IMG/VR virus record: IMGVR_UViG_3300037493_001906
Location: 1 to 64,000 of that record
Length of the DNA: 64,000 nucleotides
Reading direction: 5' to 3' (one strand)
DNA from: a virus
Part shown: positions 1 through 7,226 of the stretch, in pieces
Numbering within the stretch: the first letter of the stretch is position 1
Layout: each line of letters begins with the position of its first letter
Notes under the pieces: model-generated
Database searches by the model: none
Told to the model about the DNA's origin: nothing
The model's input: only the letters and a program-made list of their open reading frames with translations
Program-made: the position numbers and the translations under genes

Positions 1-342
1 CTGGGGTTTGATGAACCTTGTATGGCAATATATTACTCAAAAGATAAATCTTTTAGCTGGCATCATCATAAAGATCATACTAATAATGAACCTACACTAG
101 ATTCTGGTGAGTTTAATATATCAGCACCACTATGTCAACAAGCATTTAGATGGTTTAGAGAGAAGTATAAAGTAGATTCTATAATTCAGCCAACATATTC
201 TACAAAATACCAATATAGAATGTTTCACATAGAAGGTAAAACAAAAGTTCAAATATATGGAGAGTATATGGGTAAAGAGTTTAAAACCTACGAAGAAGCA
301 GAACTTGCTTGTCTTAAGAAACTAATAGAAATTGTAAAATAA
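1..342 (+). CDS. hypothetical protein, 5' end outside window (paralogue A)
   Basis: The reading frame is open from base 1, so the gene starts before the window and the ATG at base 22 is internal. The first visible residues, LGFDEPC, match LGFDESC in the second gene of this type at 1123-1497. The two proteins also share a central SAPLCQQAFRWFREKY-like block and the C-terminal end EEAELACLKKLIEIVK. They are paralogues of a small soluble family of about 120 residues that I associate with Bacteroidota phages but for which I know no function. The stop overlaps the next start as TAATG, so the genes are translated from one transcript. No signal peptide, membrane segment or catalytic motif is visible. 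Confidence 0.75.
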   Translation: MGFDEPCMAIYYSKDKSFSWHHHKDHTNNEPTLDSGEFNISAPLCQQAFRWFREKYKVDSIIQPTYSTKYQYRMFHIEGKTKVQIYGEYMGKEFKTYEEAELACLKKLIEIVK

Positions 343-551
343 TGGGAGATGTAGAACAAGGAACCTGTAGTATATGCAGAGAACAAGAAGTTCCGGTAAG
401 TAGAAAATACTACAGGTATGCTATTGATTGCGAATGTTGTAATGGTGTTGGTAATCATCACTTTGCCATCGTATGGTATTGTAAAAAATGCACACCAAAA
501 CCACCAGAAAGGATTCATGTAACAATTAAACCTTATGAAGAAAAAGACTAA
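342..551 (+). CDS. small Cys-rich putative zinc-binding protein
   Basis: This 69-residue protein has cysteines in zinc-binding spacing: CSIC at residues 9-12, CECC at 30-33 and CKKC at 47-50, with a His pair (NHH) between the last two groups. That resembles one or two small zinc ribbons of the kind found in phage regulatory or nucleic-acid-binding mini-proteins. The partner is unknown. The gene overlaps both neighbours by one base (TAATG at each junction), which suggests translational coupling. I do not recognise a named family. Confidence 0.7.
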   Translation: MGDVEQGTCSICREQEVPVSRKYYRYAIDCECCNGVGNHHFAIVWYCKKCTPKPPERIHVTIKPYEEKD

Positions 552-700
552 TGAAGATACTAATCTTAGTAGGAACATCTAGTAATGAGCATCATCCTCT
601 AATGGATCAGGTTCAAAAAGAGACATGGGATGTAGCTTGTATGTTATTAATTAGAATTGGAATAAGCTTTAGCTTAGTAGGACTATTCACTAGAAAATAA
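551..700 (+). CDS. 49-residue putative membrane mini-protein
   Basis: The ATG overlaps the stop of the previous gene (TAATG) and the frame runs to TAA at 698-700. The product is 49 residues: a short mixed N-terminus, then one hydrophobic stretch in the second half (about residues 29-46) ending in TRK. One membrane helix is likely. The tight junction and lack of any other frame in this stretch support it as a real gene. Function is unknown. Confidence 0.55.
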   Translation: MKILILVGTSSNEHHPLMDQVQKETWDVACMLLIRIGISFSLVGLFTRK

Positions 701-704
701 AACA

Positions 705-803
705 ATGAAAACACTTAACTTTATATTAACTCTTGTAGGCTTTGGTCTATGGTTTTATGCTGGATACTGTATAGGTAAAGCTAATAACAAAAAAGATGAA
801 TAA
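705..803 (+). CDS. 32-residue single-pass membrane peptide
   Basis: A 33-codon frame starts 5 bases after the previous stop. The peptide begins MKT, has a hydrophobic core of about 20 residues (about residues 5-24), and ends in a charged tail, KANNKKDE. This is the layout of a small inner-membrane peptide or an uncleaved signal anchor. Its end overlaps the next gene by 8 bases. Such peptides in phage accessory regions can act on host membranes, but nothing here shows which process. Confidence 0.55.
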   Translation: MKTLNFILTLVGFGLWFYAGYCIGKANNKKDE

Positions 804-921
804 CTTTATATGTAGTGAGTGTGGTACCAAGTACAGCTCACCAGAATTAACACCTCCTCCAAGTATTAAATGGAGTGATGGTCATGTATGTACACCTAAA
901 CCTGTAGACAATGGAAAATGA
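796..921 (+). CDS. 41-residue protein with CxxC motif
   Basis: This frame overlaps the gene before it by 8 bases and the gene after it by 11. The product begins MNNFICSECGTKYSSPEL. It has CSEC near the start and a single Cys in DGHVC near the end, so it looks like a shortened zinc ribbon or rubredoxin-type knuckle with three visible cysteines. Overlaps at both ends fit the packing of the rest of the cluster. Function is unknown. Confidence 0.5.
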   Translation: MNNFICSECGTKYSSPELTPPPSIKWSDGHVCTPKPVDNGK

Positions 922-1126
922 GTTTAACCAAGAGGAGTGGAATCTTAAGATAAGAGAAGCTTCAGCAAAATGGTTTGAAGAAAACCCAGACTATAATCCT
1001 GGTCTTAACTATTATGACTCAGGAGAGATAATTATACCCGAAGATCCTGAGTATTACAGAGTACCAAGGGATATGTGGTTTGATTATCATGATGCTAAGT
1101 ATAATACTAAAATGGATAGAAGATGA
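911..1126 (+). CDS. hypothetical protein, acidic
   Basis: A 71-residue acidic, Trp- and Tyr-rich soluble protein with no recognised domain. It overlaps its upstream neighbour by 11 bases and the next gene by 4 (ATGA). The composition (EEW, KWF, DMWFDYHD) would suit a small protein-binding domain, but that is only a guess from residue content. Confidence 0.6.
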   Translation: MENEFNQEEWNLKIREASAKWFEENPDYNPGLNYYDSGEIIIPEDPEYYRVPRDMWFDYHDAKYNTKMDRR

Positions 1127-1497
1127 ATAAAGAATTTATACCTTATGAACAAGCATTAGCTTTAAAAGAATTAGGATTTGATGAATCTTGTTTTGGATCT
1201 TATGATCCATTTGGATCTAAACAATTAAGTTATAGTGGAATTTACACTTATGGTAATTGTATAGCAGCACCACTATACCAACAAGCATTTAGATGGTTTA
1301 GAGAGAAGCATGATTTACAAGCTTCTAATATTATGTTTAGTAATGGTAAGTATGATACTGGAATTACTAGATATAAAGGAACTCAAAGTGTATGGGGAAA
1401 TGGACCTATTTATGATACCTTTGAAGAAGCAGAACTTGCTTGTCTTATTAAACTAATTGAAATTGTTAAAATAAATAACAATGAGTTGGACTTATAA
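1123..1497 (+). CDS. hypothetical protein (paralogue B of the gene at 1-342)
   Basis: This 124-residue protein is complete and shows what the start of its truncated paralogue at base 1 should look like: MNKEFIPYEQALALKELGFDE. It shares the AAPLYQQAFRWFREKH block and the EEAELACLIKLIEIVK end with that gene. The variable middle part differs in length and sequence, as expected for old duplicates. It starts at an ATGA overlap with the gene before it. No enzymatic motif is seen. Confidence 0.75.
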   Translation: MNKEFIPYEQALALKELGFDESCFGSYDPFGSKQLSYSGIYTYGNCIAAPLYQQAFRWFREKHDLQASNIMFSNGKYDTGITRYKGTQSVWGNGPIYDTFEEAELACLIKLIEIVKINNNELDL

Positions 1498-1900
1498 AGG
1501 AGCTGTCTTTATGGATCATATGATACCTGAAGGAGCTGTTGGATTTGTTTATGTTATGTCTGCTATTATTGGTGGTAAATCTGTAAGCTACATAGGTAAG
1601 AAGAATTTCTATGCTAACAGAAAAGTAAAGCTTGGTAAGAAAGCTTTACCCACTGATAAGAGAAAGAAAGGATATAAGCAAGTCCAAAAGTTAGACTATC
1701 AAAATTACTTCAGTAGCAATGAAGTTCTCAAGGCTGCAAAAGTAGTTGGTGTAGCCATTAAGAGAGAGATAATACAAATCTGTTTTAGCAAAACAGAATT
1801 AACTTATTATGAAACCAAGCTTCAATTTATGCATGGAGTATTGGAATCTGATATTTATCTCAATGGAAATATATTAGGAAGGTTTTATAAATTAAAATAA
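1481..1900 (+). CDS. GIY-YIG-like putative endonuclease
   Basis: The 139-residue product has GFVYVMSAIIGGKSVSYIGKK near residues 21-42, matching the two-strand GIY...YIG core with the usual spacing. A basic stretch and a C-terminal helix containing ELTYYETKLQF follow. In GIY-YIG enzymes a Glu in such a helix binds the catalytic metal. Proteins of this small type are common in phages and may be diverged endonucleases, but activity is not assured. The chosen start overlaps the previous gene by 17 bases. A second ATG at 1511 would remove the overlap and lose ten residues, but homologues I recall keep a W-x-Y-x-G start like this one. The stop overlaps the next ATG (TAATG). Confidence 0.55.
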   Translation: MSWTYKGAVFMDHMIPEGAVGFVYVMSAIIGGKSVSYIGKKNFYANRKVKLGKKALPTDKRKKGYKQVQKLDYQNYFSSNEVLKAAKVVGVAIKREIIQICFSKTELTYYETKLQFMHGVLESDIYLNGNILGRFYKLK

Positions 1901-2229
1901 TGGCTATATGTATTAATCCAGGAATGTTAATTAACCTTAGAGATAATAATGTGCTTGGTGTAAATATATTTTGGGAATCTAATTTACATATAAAGTCAGT
2001 AAAGTTAATTGGTACTAAACTTAAATTATATCAAGATGAATTATCTGATTTGGGTATAGATATATTGTTAACTAATAGATTACACCATAATTTTTTACAA
2101 GGATATATTAATATCTTTTTTAAAACTATGTCCTATAGAATAACTGTAGTGGATTTTAGTGAAACAAAAAATTTTGATTATCAAAGAGTAACAGAAGAAT
2201 TTTATACAGGAATAATAAGAGCAATATAA
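1900..2229 (+). CDS. hypothetical protein
   Basis: A 109-residue protein with alternating hydrophobic strands (for example NLHIKSVKLIGTKLKLY and YRITVVDF) that suggest a mainly beta or mixed fold. No motif is recognised. One-base overlaps (TAATG) with both neighbours place it in the same transcript as the helical-domain genes that follow. Confidence 0.6.
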   Translation: MAICINPGMLINLRDNNVLGVNIFWESNLHIKSVKLIGTKLKLYQDELSDLGIDILLTNRLHHNFLQGYINIFFKTMSYRITVVDFSETKNFDYQRVTEEFYTGIIRAI

Positions 2230-2606
2230 TGGAGACAATAAAATTAAATTATGAATCATTATTAAAAATGATTAAGTCAAATGATGCTGAAAATAAAACA
2301 GTGGCATTAGAAGCAATGAAGAATGCTAAGGTTAAGGAAAACTTTGTATGTCTTTCTCTGCTATTAAAGTTTGGAAACATATCACAAGATGAATTACACT
2401 ACTTATCTGAGATTGGTAAAATTTATGATTTCAAATTCAGTAACATAACCTTTGGACTTATCTATGATAAGATGGAGAAACTTAGAGTACCTGTTGACCA
2501 AGTAGAGTTATTCATAAAAGAGTTTAATAAGTTTATTAAAAATAAATTAAAATATGGATATACTTTTATTAATGGTGTTGAAATTAGTTTAAGAGGATTT
2601 GAATGA
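2229..2606 (+). CDS. helical-domain protein 1 of the VWA/MoxR cluster
   Basis: This 125-residue protein carries the pattern KSNDAENKTVALEAMKN about 15 residues in, followed by KENFVCLSLLLKFG and a second helical half. The same arrangement recurs in the products at 2603-3019, 6755-7225 and the C-terminal half of 7227-8321. The pattern looks like HEAT/ARM-type helical hairpins, a fold usually used for protein binding. All four copies flank the VWA and MoxR genes, so they may be partners or substrates of that machine. This is inference from gene order. It overlaps the next gene by 4 bases (ATGA). Confidence 0.65.
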   Translation: METIKLNYESLLKMIKSNDAENKTVALEAMKNAKVKENFVCLSLLLKFGNISQDELHYLSEIGKIYDFKFSNITFGLIYDKMEKLRVPVDQVELFIKEFNKFIKNKLKYGYTFINGVEISLRGFE

Positions 2607-3019
2607 ACCACAAATTAACATCAGAAGAATTTTATAACATTCTTAATATGCTTAAGTCAGAAGATATTGAGAATAAAATTGTTGCATTAAATCTAATTGA
2701 GAATTTAAATGCAAAGAAGAATATAGTATATATTCTGTTATTCTATAAAAAGTATAATGATCTTAAACTCTGGATAAGCAATGCACCTAAGCAACTACAA
2801 ATGATTAGGCAAAGGTGTATACAAACAGATGGAGATACAGATCAACAACTTAGTCTTTCCTTTAATAAAATATTTAGAATAGTTAGAACAACTAATTATC
2901 TAGATGAAGAAGATGTAAACATAATATTTGATATGTATGCTCTTGAACTTAGTAAGATTGCAGGAAGACTGCTAAACAAATCAACTAAAATTATATTAAC
3001 AATAGAAACAAATGAGTAA
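2603..3019 (+). CDS. helical-domain protein 2 of the VWA/MoxR cluster
   Basis: A 138-residue paralogue of the preceding product. The signature reads KSEDIENKIVALNLIEN, followed by KKNIVYILLFYKKY. The second half is again helical and ends in a short strand (KIILTIE), as in the sister protein. It starts inside the previous gene (ATGA overlap) and ends 8 bases into the VWA gene, so all three are likely translated together. No catalytic residues are conserved between the copies, which argues for a structural or adaptor role. Confidence 0.65.
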   Translation: MNHKLTSEEFYNILNMLKSEDIENKIVALNLIENLNAKKNIVYILLFYKKYNDLKLWISNAPKQLQMIRQRCIQTDGDTDQQLSLSFNKIFRIVRTTNYLDEEDVNIIFDMYALELSKIAGRLLNKSTKIILTIETNE

Positions 3020-4220
3020 TAAAGTAGAGCAGCTAGCCAAAGCTAGTAAAGACTTAATGCTTAGTGAGCCATTCTATGGAATGTTTCTCATTATGTTAAA
3101 TAAAAGATGGGATGACAATATCCCTACTGCAGGTGTATGCTTAAATGGAATCAACTATCAGCTACTTATTAGTGAAAAGTATTGGTCTACACTAAGTGAA
3201 AGTCACCATATAGGATTACTCAAGCATGAGTTACTTCATATAGGCTTCTTTCATTTAACAGACTATGCAAGTTTAACAGATAGAGACGTAGCTAATATAG
3301 CAATGGACCTAGAGATTAATCAGTATATAGCCAGTCATCTTCTCCCACCTGGAGGAATGGTGCTTTCTATGTTCCCTGAATTAAATTTAGAACCAAAGAA
3401 AGGCACACATTATTACTATGAAAAACTCCAACAAGGAAAGAAAGATGGTAATTGTCCTAACCTAAACAAGATGCTTGAAGGTATGGGTCAAGGACAAATG
3501 ACTATTAGTATTGATGTAAAAGGTAAATCATCAAATGCACAGATGCCTGACCATAGTACATGGAAAGATATGGAAAACTTGTCTGAAGCTGAGCAAAAGC
3601 TGATACAAAAACAAGTGGAACATATTCTTAAAGAGGTAGCAGAACAAGCACAGAAAGCTTGTGGTAATGTACCTGGAGAGTTTAGTGAAATATTAGATAG
3701 GATAAATCATAGAGAGGCACCCAAGTTTGATTGGCGTGGTTATCTAAGAAGGTTTACTGGAGGTTCTACCAAAATCTTTACAAAGAAAACCAGAAGGAAG
3801 TATAATAAAAGGTATGATGAGAATCCAGGTTTGAAGATTAAACCTAAGAGACACATACTTGTTGCTATAGATACATCAGGATCTGTTAGCTCAAATGAAT
3901 TAAAAGAGTTCTTGGGTGAGATGCACCATATTCAAAAAACAGGAACTGAGATTACAGTAGTTCAGGCTGACACTGCAATAAGCCATATAGAAAAATTTAA
4001 CCATAGAAAAGAATTTCAAGTCTTTGGTAGAGGTGGGACAACTTTCCAACCTGTAGTTGATTATTATAATGCAAACCTACACAAGTATACGTGTATGTTT
4101 TATTTTACTGATGGCGAAGCATCTGCTCCTACAAAAGCAAAAGGTAGAATGCTGTGGGTATTAAGTAGTAAATCAAATATTAACCCTGACCTGATAGGTC
4201 CACAAATTAAATTAAACTAA
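3012..4220 (+). CDS. VWA domain protein with N-terminal putative metallopeptidase (DUF2201-like)
   Basis: The 402-residue protein has two domains. Residues 1-120 contain HELLHIGFFH at 72-81, the HExxHxxxxH pattern of the putative metallopeptidase domain in DUF2201-type proteins. The C-terminal third is a von Willebrand A domain with a full MIDAS: DTSGS at 287-291, the GGTTF threonine, and the Asp of YFTDGE. VWA proteins of this type act with MoxR AAA+ ATPases in protein maturation or metal insertion, and such an ATPase is encoded 20 bases downstream. The phage pair may remodel a host or virion protein, but the target is unknown. The start overlaps the preceding gene by 8 bases. Confidence 0.85.
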   Translation: MSNKVEQLAKASKDLMLSEPFYGMFLIMLNKRWDDNIPTAGVCLNGINYQLLISEKYWSTLSESHHIGLLKHELLHIGFFHLTDYASLTDRDVANIAMDLEINQYIASHLLPPGGMVLSMFPELNLEPKKGTHYYYEKLQQGKKDGNCPNLNKMLEGMGQGQMTISIDVKGKSSNAQMPDHSTWKDMENLSEAEQKLIQKQVEHILKEVAEQAQKACGNVPGEFSEILDRINHREAPKFDWRGYLRRFTGGSTKIFTKKTRRKYNKRYDENPGLKIKPKRHILVAIDTSGSVSSNELKEFLGEMHHIQKTGTEITVVQADTAISHIEKFNHRKEFQVFGRGGTTFQPVVDYYNANLHKYTCMFYFTDGEASAPTKAKGRMLWVLSSKSNINPDLIGPQIKLN

Positions 4221-4240
4221 ATTTTAAACACACAAAACAC

Positions 4241-4377
4241 ATGGCAGCAAATACAAGAGTAAAGTTAAATTCAGAAGAGCTTAAGGATTATTTAAGACAC
4301 ATGATTACGAATAACATAGTTATTCAAGAGAGAGGTATCACTCCTATCTCATCAAATATTGAAGGAGAAGCTGGGAT
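4241..4377 (+). CDS. MoxR-type AAA+ ATPase, exon 1
   Basis: Exon 1 starts at the ATG at 4241 and codes for MAANTRVKLN and onward to GEAGI, the first half of the Walker A loop. The frame hits TAA at 4388-4390 if the RNA is not spliced, giving a useless 49-residue product. Joining base 4377 to 5484 restores GEAGIGKTS at residues 42-50 of a 468-residue protein. The split site was chosen because the last exon base is U, the intron then ends in G, and a guide sequence in the intron pairs with both exons. Confidence 0.9.
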
Positions 4378-4406
4378 TAATTCAAAATAATTTGTATATT
4401 GCAAAC

Positions 4407-5153
4407 ATGAAAAAATTATTCAAAGAATGTTTGCATAAAAATCTAAGTAATAAGTCAGGTATATACATTATAAAATGTAATGAACACACTTATATAGGTA
4501 GTAGTTGTAATCTATACTATAGATTAAAAAGACACGTGAGTGATCTTAATAATTTAAAACATAGTAATAAATTTTTACAAAACTTATATAATAAATATGG
4601 TTCAGACATTATAATATTTGATATAATTGAATATTGTAATATTGAAACTCTAATAATTAGAGAAACATATTATATAAAAACTATGTCACCTGATATTAAT
4701 CATGATTTAAATCCTGTAAAAAGAACTTTTAAAAAAGAATCTATAGAAAAGATTTCTAAAAGTTTAAAACAGTTATATAAATTAGGATTAAAAAACCCTT
4801 TTTCTAAAGAAGTACATAGATATAAACCCGATGGAAAATACATTGATTCACATGAATCATGCTGTGCTGCAGGTAGAAAATTAAATCTTAATGGATCTAA
4901 AATTTCTAAAGCAGCATCAGGTAAAGGAAGTTCATCTGGTGGGTATTTATGGTCTTATGAGAAAGTTGATAAACTAATAAAAAACATAAATCAATCTAAA
5001 AGAGTAAGATCTTTAGATATAAATAATAATGTGATTCACACATGGTTATCTATAAATGATTTATGTAAAGATTTAAAAATTAGTCATTCAGCTACATCAT
5101 TACGAATTAAAAAAGGTAATTATTACAACGGTTTAAAATACAAATTTATCTAG
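4407..5153 (+). CDS. intron-encoded GIY-YIG homing endonuclease with NUMOD repeats
   Basis: The 248-residue product begins at the ATG at 4407. A longer frame back to 4359 has no ATG and would run into exon 1. GIY is at residues 18-20, YIG at 29-31, the catalytic Arg at 39 (LYYRLKRH) and the metal-binding Glu at 86 (RETYYI). Two NUMOD-type DNA-binding repeats follow at about 130-180 (HRYKPDGKYIDSHESCCAAG) and 197-245. Such enzymes cut intronless alleles and drive copying of the intron. The host gene is presumably the same ATPase in related phages. The TAG stop is itself part of the intron guide region, so translation and folding of P1 may interfere with each other. Confidence 0.92.
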   Translation: MKKLFKECLHKNLSNKSGIYIIKCNEHTYIGSSCNLYYRLKRHVSDLNNLKHSNKFLQNLYNKYGSDIIIFDIIEYCNIETLIIRETYYIKTMSPDINHDLNPVKRTFKKESIEKISKSLKQLYKLGLKNPFSKEVHRYKPDGKYIDSHESCCAAGRKLNLNGSKISKAASGKGSSSGGYLWSYEKVDKLIKNINQSKRVRSLDINNNVIHTWLSINDLCKDLKISHSATSLRIKKGNYYNGLKYKFI

Positions 5154-5483
5154 TTCCAGGATAAAATTGGGTGAATTGCTGGAAACTCCTTAGAGTCTTA
5201 TTAGCTACAACATAACTAGAAATGGTAAGTGTGAATGCAGAAAATAGTAAGAATTGGACAATCAGCAGCCAAGCATAAATCTAAAAGGTTTGTGAAGGTT
5301 CAACGACTAGGTATTGAAACTAAGTTCCTCAACGGATTATCTCCAACTGAGTTCTGCTTAGAATATAAAATACCCAAGAGTGCCCGACAATTAAGTTTGA
5401 AAGACAACTTAATTGAAGATATAGTCTGAACTATAGTGAAAGCTATAGAAGTAAAGATAAAGAGCTTTACGATAACATAATTG
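5153..5483 (+). ncRNA. group I intron catalytic core (guide sequence to 3' splice site)
   Basis: This 331-nt stretch has no credible protein gene and holds the ribozyme core. Reading along it: guide sequence 5153-5159; P box AATTGCTGGAAA near 5174-5185; Q box AATCAGCAGCCAAGC at 5260-5274; R box GTTCAACGACTAG at 5298-5310; S box AAGATATAGTC at 5416-5426. GACTA in R and TAGTC in S are exact complements and form P7, the guanosine-binding helix. The boxes closely resemble those of the group IA introns of T4-like and Gram-positive phages. The exact subgroup would need a full fold. Confidence 0.88.
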
Positions 5484-6753
5484 AGGTAAGACTTCAACTA
5501 TTGTGCAACTAGCTAAAGAACTTGATATGAATTTTATCAGGCTTAACTTAGCTGAGATAGAAGAGCTAGGGGATTTGGTAGGATTTCCATTGAGACAATT
5601 TGAGATGTGTAAAGAAGGAAAAATGGTAGCTCAGACTATCCAAGTTCCTGAAACAAGAATGGTTCCTGTTATGGTTAAACAAACTATAACTGAAAACAGA
5701 CAAGTTCAGAAACAAGTAATGGGTGGTGATGGAAAACTTATGATGAGAACTGTTACTGTTCCTGTGAGCGTAGAGGTTGAAGTAGAGGAGATGCAAGAAC
5801 AAACTATTATGGTAGATAGAAATATCCAAGCCAATGATGGTGCTTGTATTTGGGTTGATGAGCATGCAGTAAATGAGTATGCTAAACAAAACTTTAGCTT
5901 TACAGGTAAGAAAAGAATGTCTTATTGTCCTCCAGAATGGATTACTGGTTTAGATAACAGACCAGGTATCCTTTGCCTAGATGATTATACTAGGGCAGAC
6001 CAAAGATTTATTCAGGCCTGTATGACTCTTATTGAGACACAAACTTATATGTCTTGGGAACTTCCTAAAGGTTGGACTATTATTCTAACTACTAATCCTG
6101 ATGATGGAGAGTATCTTGTTACACCAATGGATGATGCTCAGAAGACTAGGTTTGTAACTATTGACCTTAAGTTTGATGTTAATTGCTGGGCTAAGTGGGC
6201 TGAGCAAGCAGGAATAGATGGCAGGTGTGTTAATTTCTTATTGTTACATCCTGAGTTGGTACAAGGAACTTGTAATGCAAGGTCTATTGTTACCTTCTTC
6301 AATGCTATTTATTCTATAGAAGACTTTAGTTCTCAGCTACCACTAATCCAAATGATTGGTGAAGGTTCAGTAGGACCAGAGTTCAGCTATATGTTTACCA
6401 CATTTATCAATAACAAACTTGATAAGTTGGTAACTCCAAAAGATATTTTGCTTCATGACAATGAGCCTTATATCATAGGTGAATTAAGAAATTGTATTGG
6501 TAGAGGTGCAGATTATAGAGCTGATATTGCTAGTGTTTTAACTACTAGGTTAATCAACTTTACTATTAACTATTCCAATACTAATTCTATTACTCAAAAG
6601 GTAATTGATAGATTAATTAAACTATCCACAGATGAGGAGACTTTAACTGATGATCTCAAATATGTTTTGATTAAGAAAGTTCTTAATGGTAACAAAACTA
6701 AGTTTAACAAGCTTATGACTAATGGTGATGTCATGAGAATAGCAATGAAGTAA
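5484..6753 (+). CDS. MoxR-type AAA+ ATPase, exon 2
   Basis: Exon 2 supplies GKTSTIVQ (end of Walker A, residues 47-50 onward), Walker B as LCLDD with Asp 212 and 213, sensor 1 as TTNPDD with Asn 250, and DDAQKTRF, which suits the sensor/Arg-finger region. The order and the partner VWA gene fit the MoxR family, ATP-driven chaperones. An unusual Val/Thr/Glu-rich insertion at about residues 85-165 lies between Walker A and Walker B and looks like a long beta hairpin or stalk. The GTG at 5503 is not the start: it is codon 53 of the spliced protein. One base separates it from the next gene. Confidence 0.9.
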
Positions 6754-6754
6754 T

Positions 6755-7225
6755 ATGATTGAAACAACAAATCAAGTGGGGTCAGCAGTAGCTGATCCCA
6801 CTATTCTTACAGAAGAGACATATAATACATTAGTAAAAATAACAAAGAGTAATGACCCTGAAAATATTAAATTAGTTCAGGTTATACTTACTCAACTTAA
6901 TATAGAGAAATCTATATGGTGGATATATCAATTAGCAAAGAATACTTATGCTAATAATTTAGTAAACCTTAGAACCAAAGCAGGTAGGAAGTTTAGAGAT
7001 GATGCTAACTTATTTATGTTAGCAGGATCATCAGAACATAGTTTTGCTTATTGGTGTAATAAAAAAGGATGGCTTACTCCTGAAATATTTATGAAGTGTA
7101 AAAAATATATAATTGCTAAACTTAAAAGTAATGCAAGTGTAGATCCATTTTATACAGTACACATAGAGTTAAGTGAAGAGTTTAAAAGATTAGACCCAAG
7201 TGATGTAGTACAAAAATTAAAATAG
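6755..7225 (+). CDS. helical-domain protein 3 of the VWA/MoxR cluster
   Basis: The 156-residue product has TKSNDPENIKLVQVILTQLN followed by EKSIWWIYQLAKN, the same layout as the proteins at 2229 and 2603. Its second half (HSFAYWCNKKGWLTPEIFMK, then a strand ending HIELSEEF) also follows theirs. The copy has drifted: the VAL core became VQV and an insertion follows the first helix pair. It starts one base after the ATPase stop, which ties it to the ATPase transcript. Confidence 0.65.
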   Translation: MIETTNQVGSAVADPTILTEETYNTLVKITKSNDPENIKLVQVILTQLNIEKSIWWIYQLAKNTYANNLVNLRTKAGRKFRDDANLFMLAGSSEHSFAYWCNKKGWLTPEIFMKCKKYIIAKLKSNASVDPFYTVHIELSEEFKRLDPSDVVQKLK

Positions 7226-7226
7226 T

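Larger units (their letters stand above)
4378..5483 (+). mobile_element. group I intron with homing endonuclease, inserted in the Walker A codons
   Basis: The 1106-nt insertion interrupts the ATPase gene between codons 45 and 47. It has the hallmarks of a group I intron: U before the 5' splice site (4377), G as last intron base (5483), and P, Q, R and S core boxes near the 3' end. An internal guide at 5153-5159 (GTTCCAG) pairs with the exon 1 end CTGGGAT (4371-4377), with a G-U pair at the splice site. The adjoining TATCT (5147-5151) pairs with the first five bases of exon 2 as P10. The endonuclease gene therefore sits inside the P1 loop. P-loop codons are highly conserved, a typical choice of homing introns. 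Confidence 0.9.

Noticed and set aside
22-24. ATG as the start of the first gene
   Set aside because: The frame is open to base 1 and matches the internal LGFDE block of its paralogue.
5235-5429. 64-codon plus-strand frame
   Set aside because: It lies across the group I intron core boxes; its codons are explained by the conserved ribozyme sequence.
5503-5505. GTG as the start of the ATPase
   Set aside because: It would remove the Walker A loop; the upstream exon restores a perfect P-loop.
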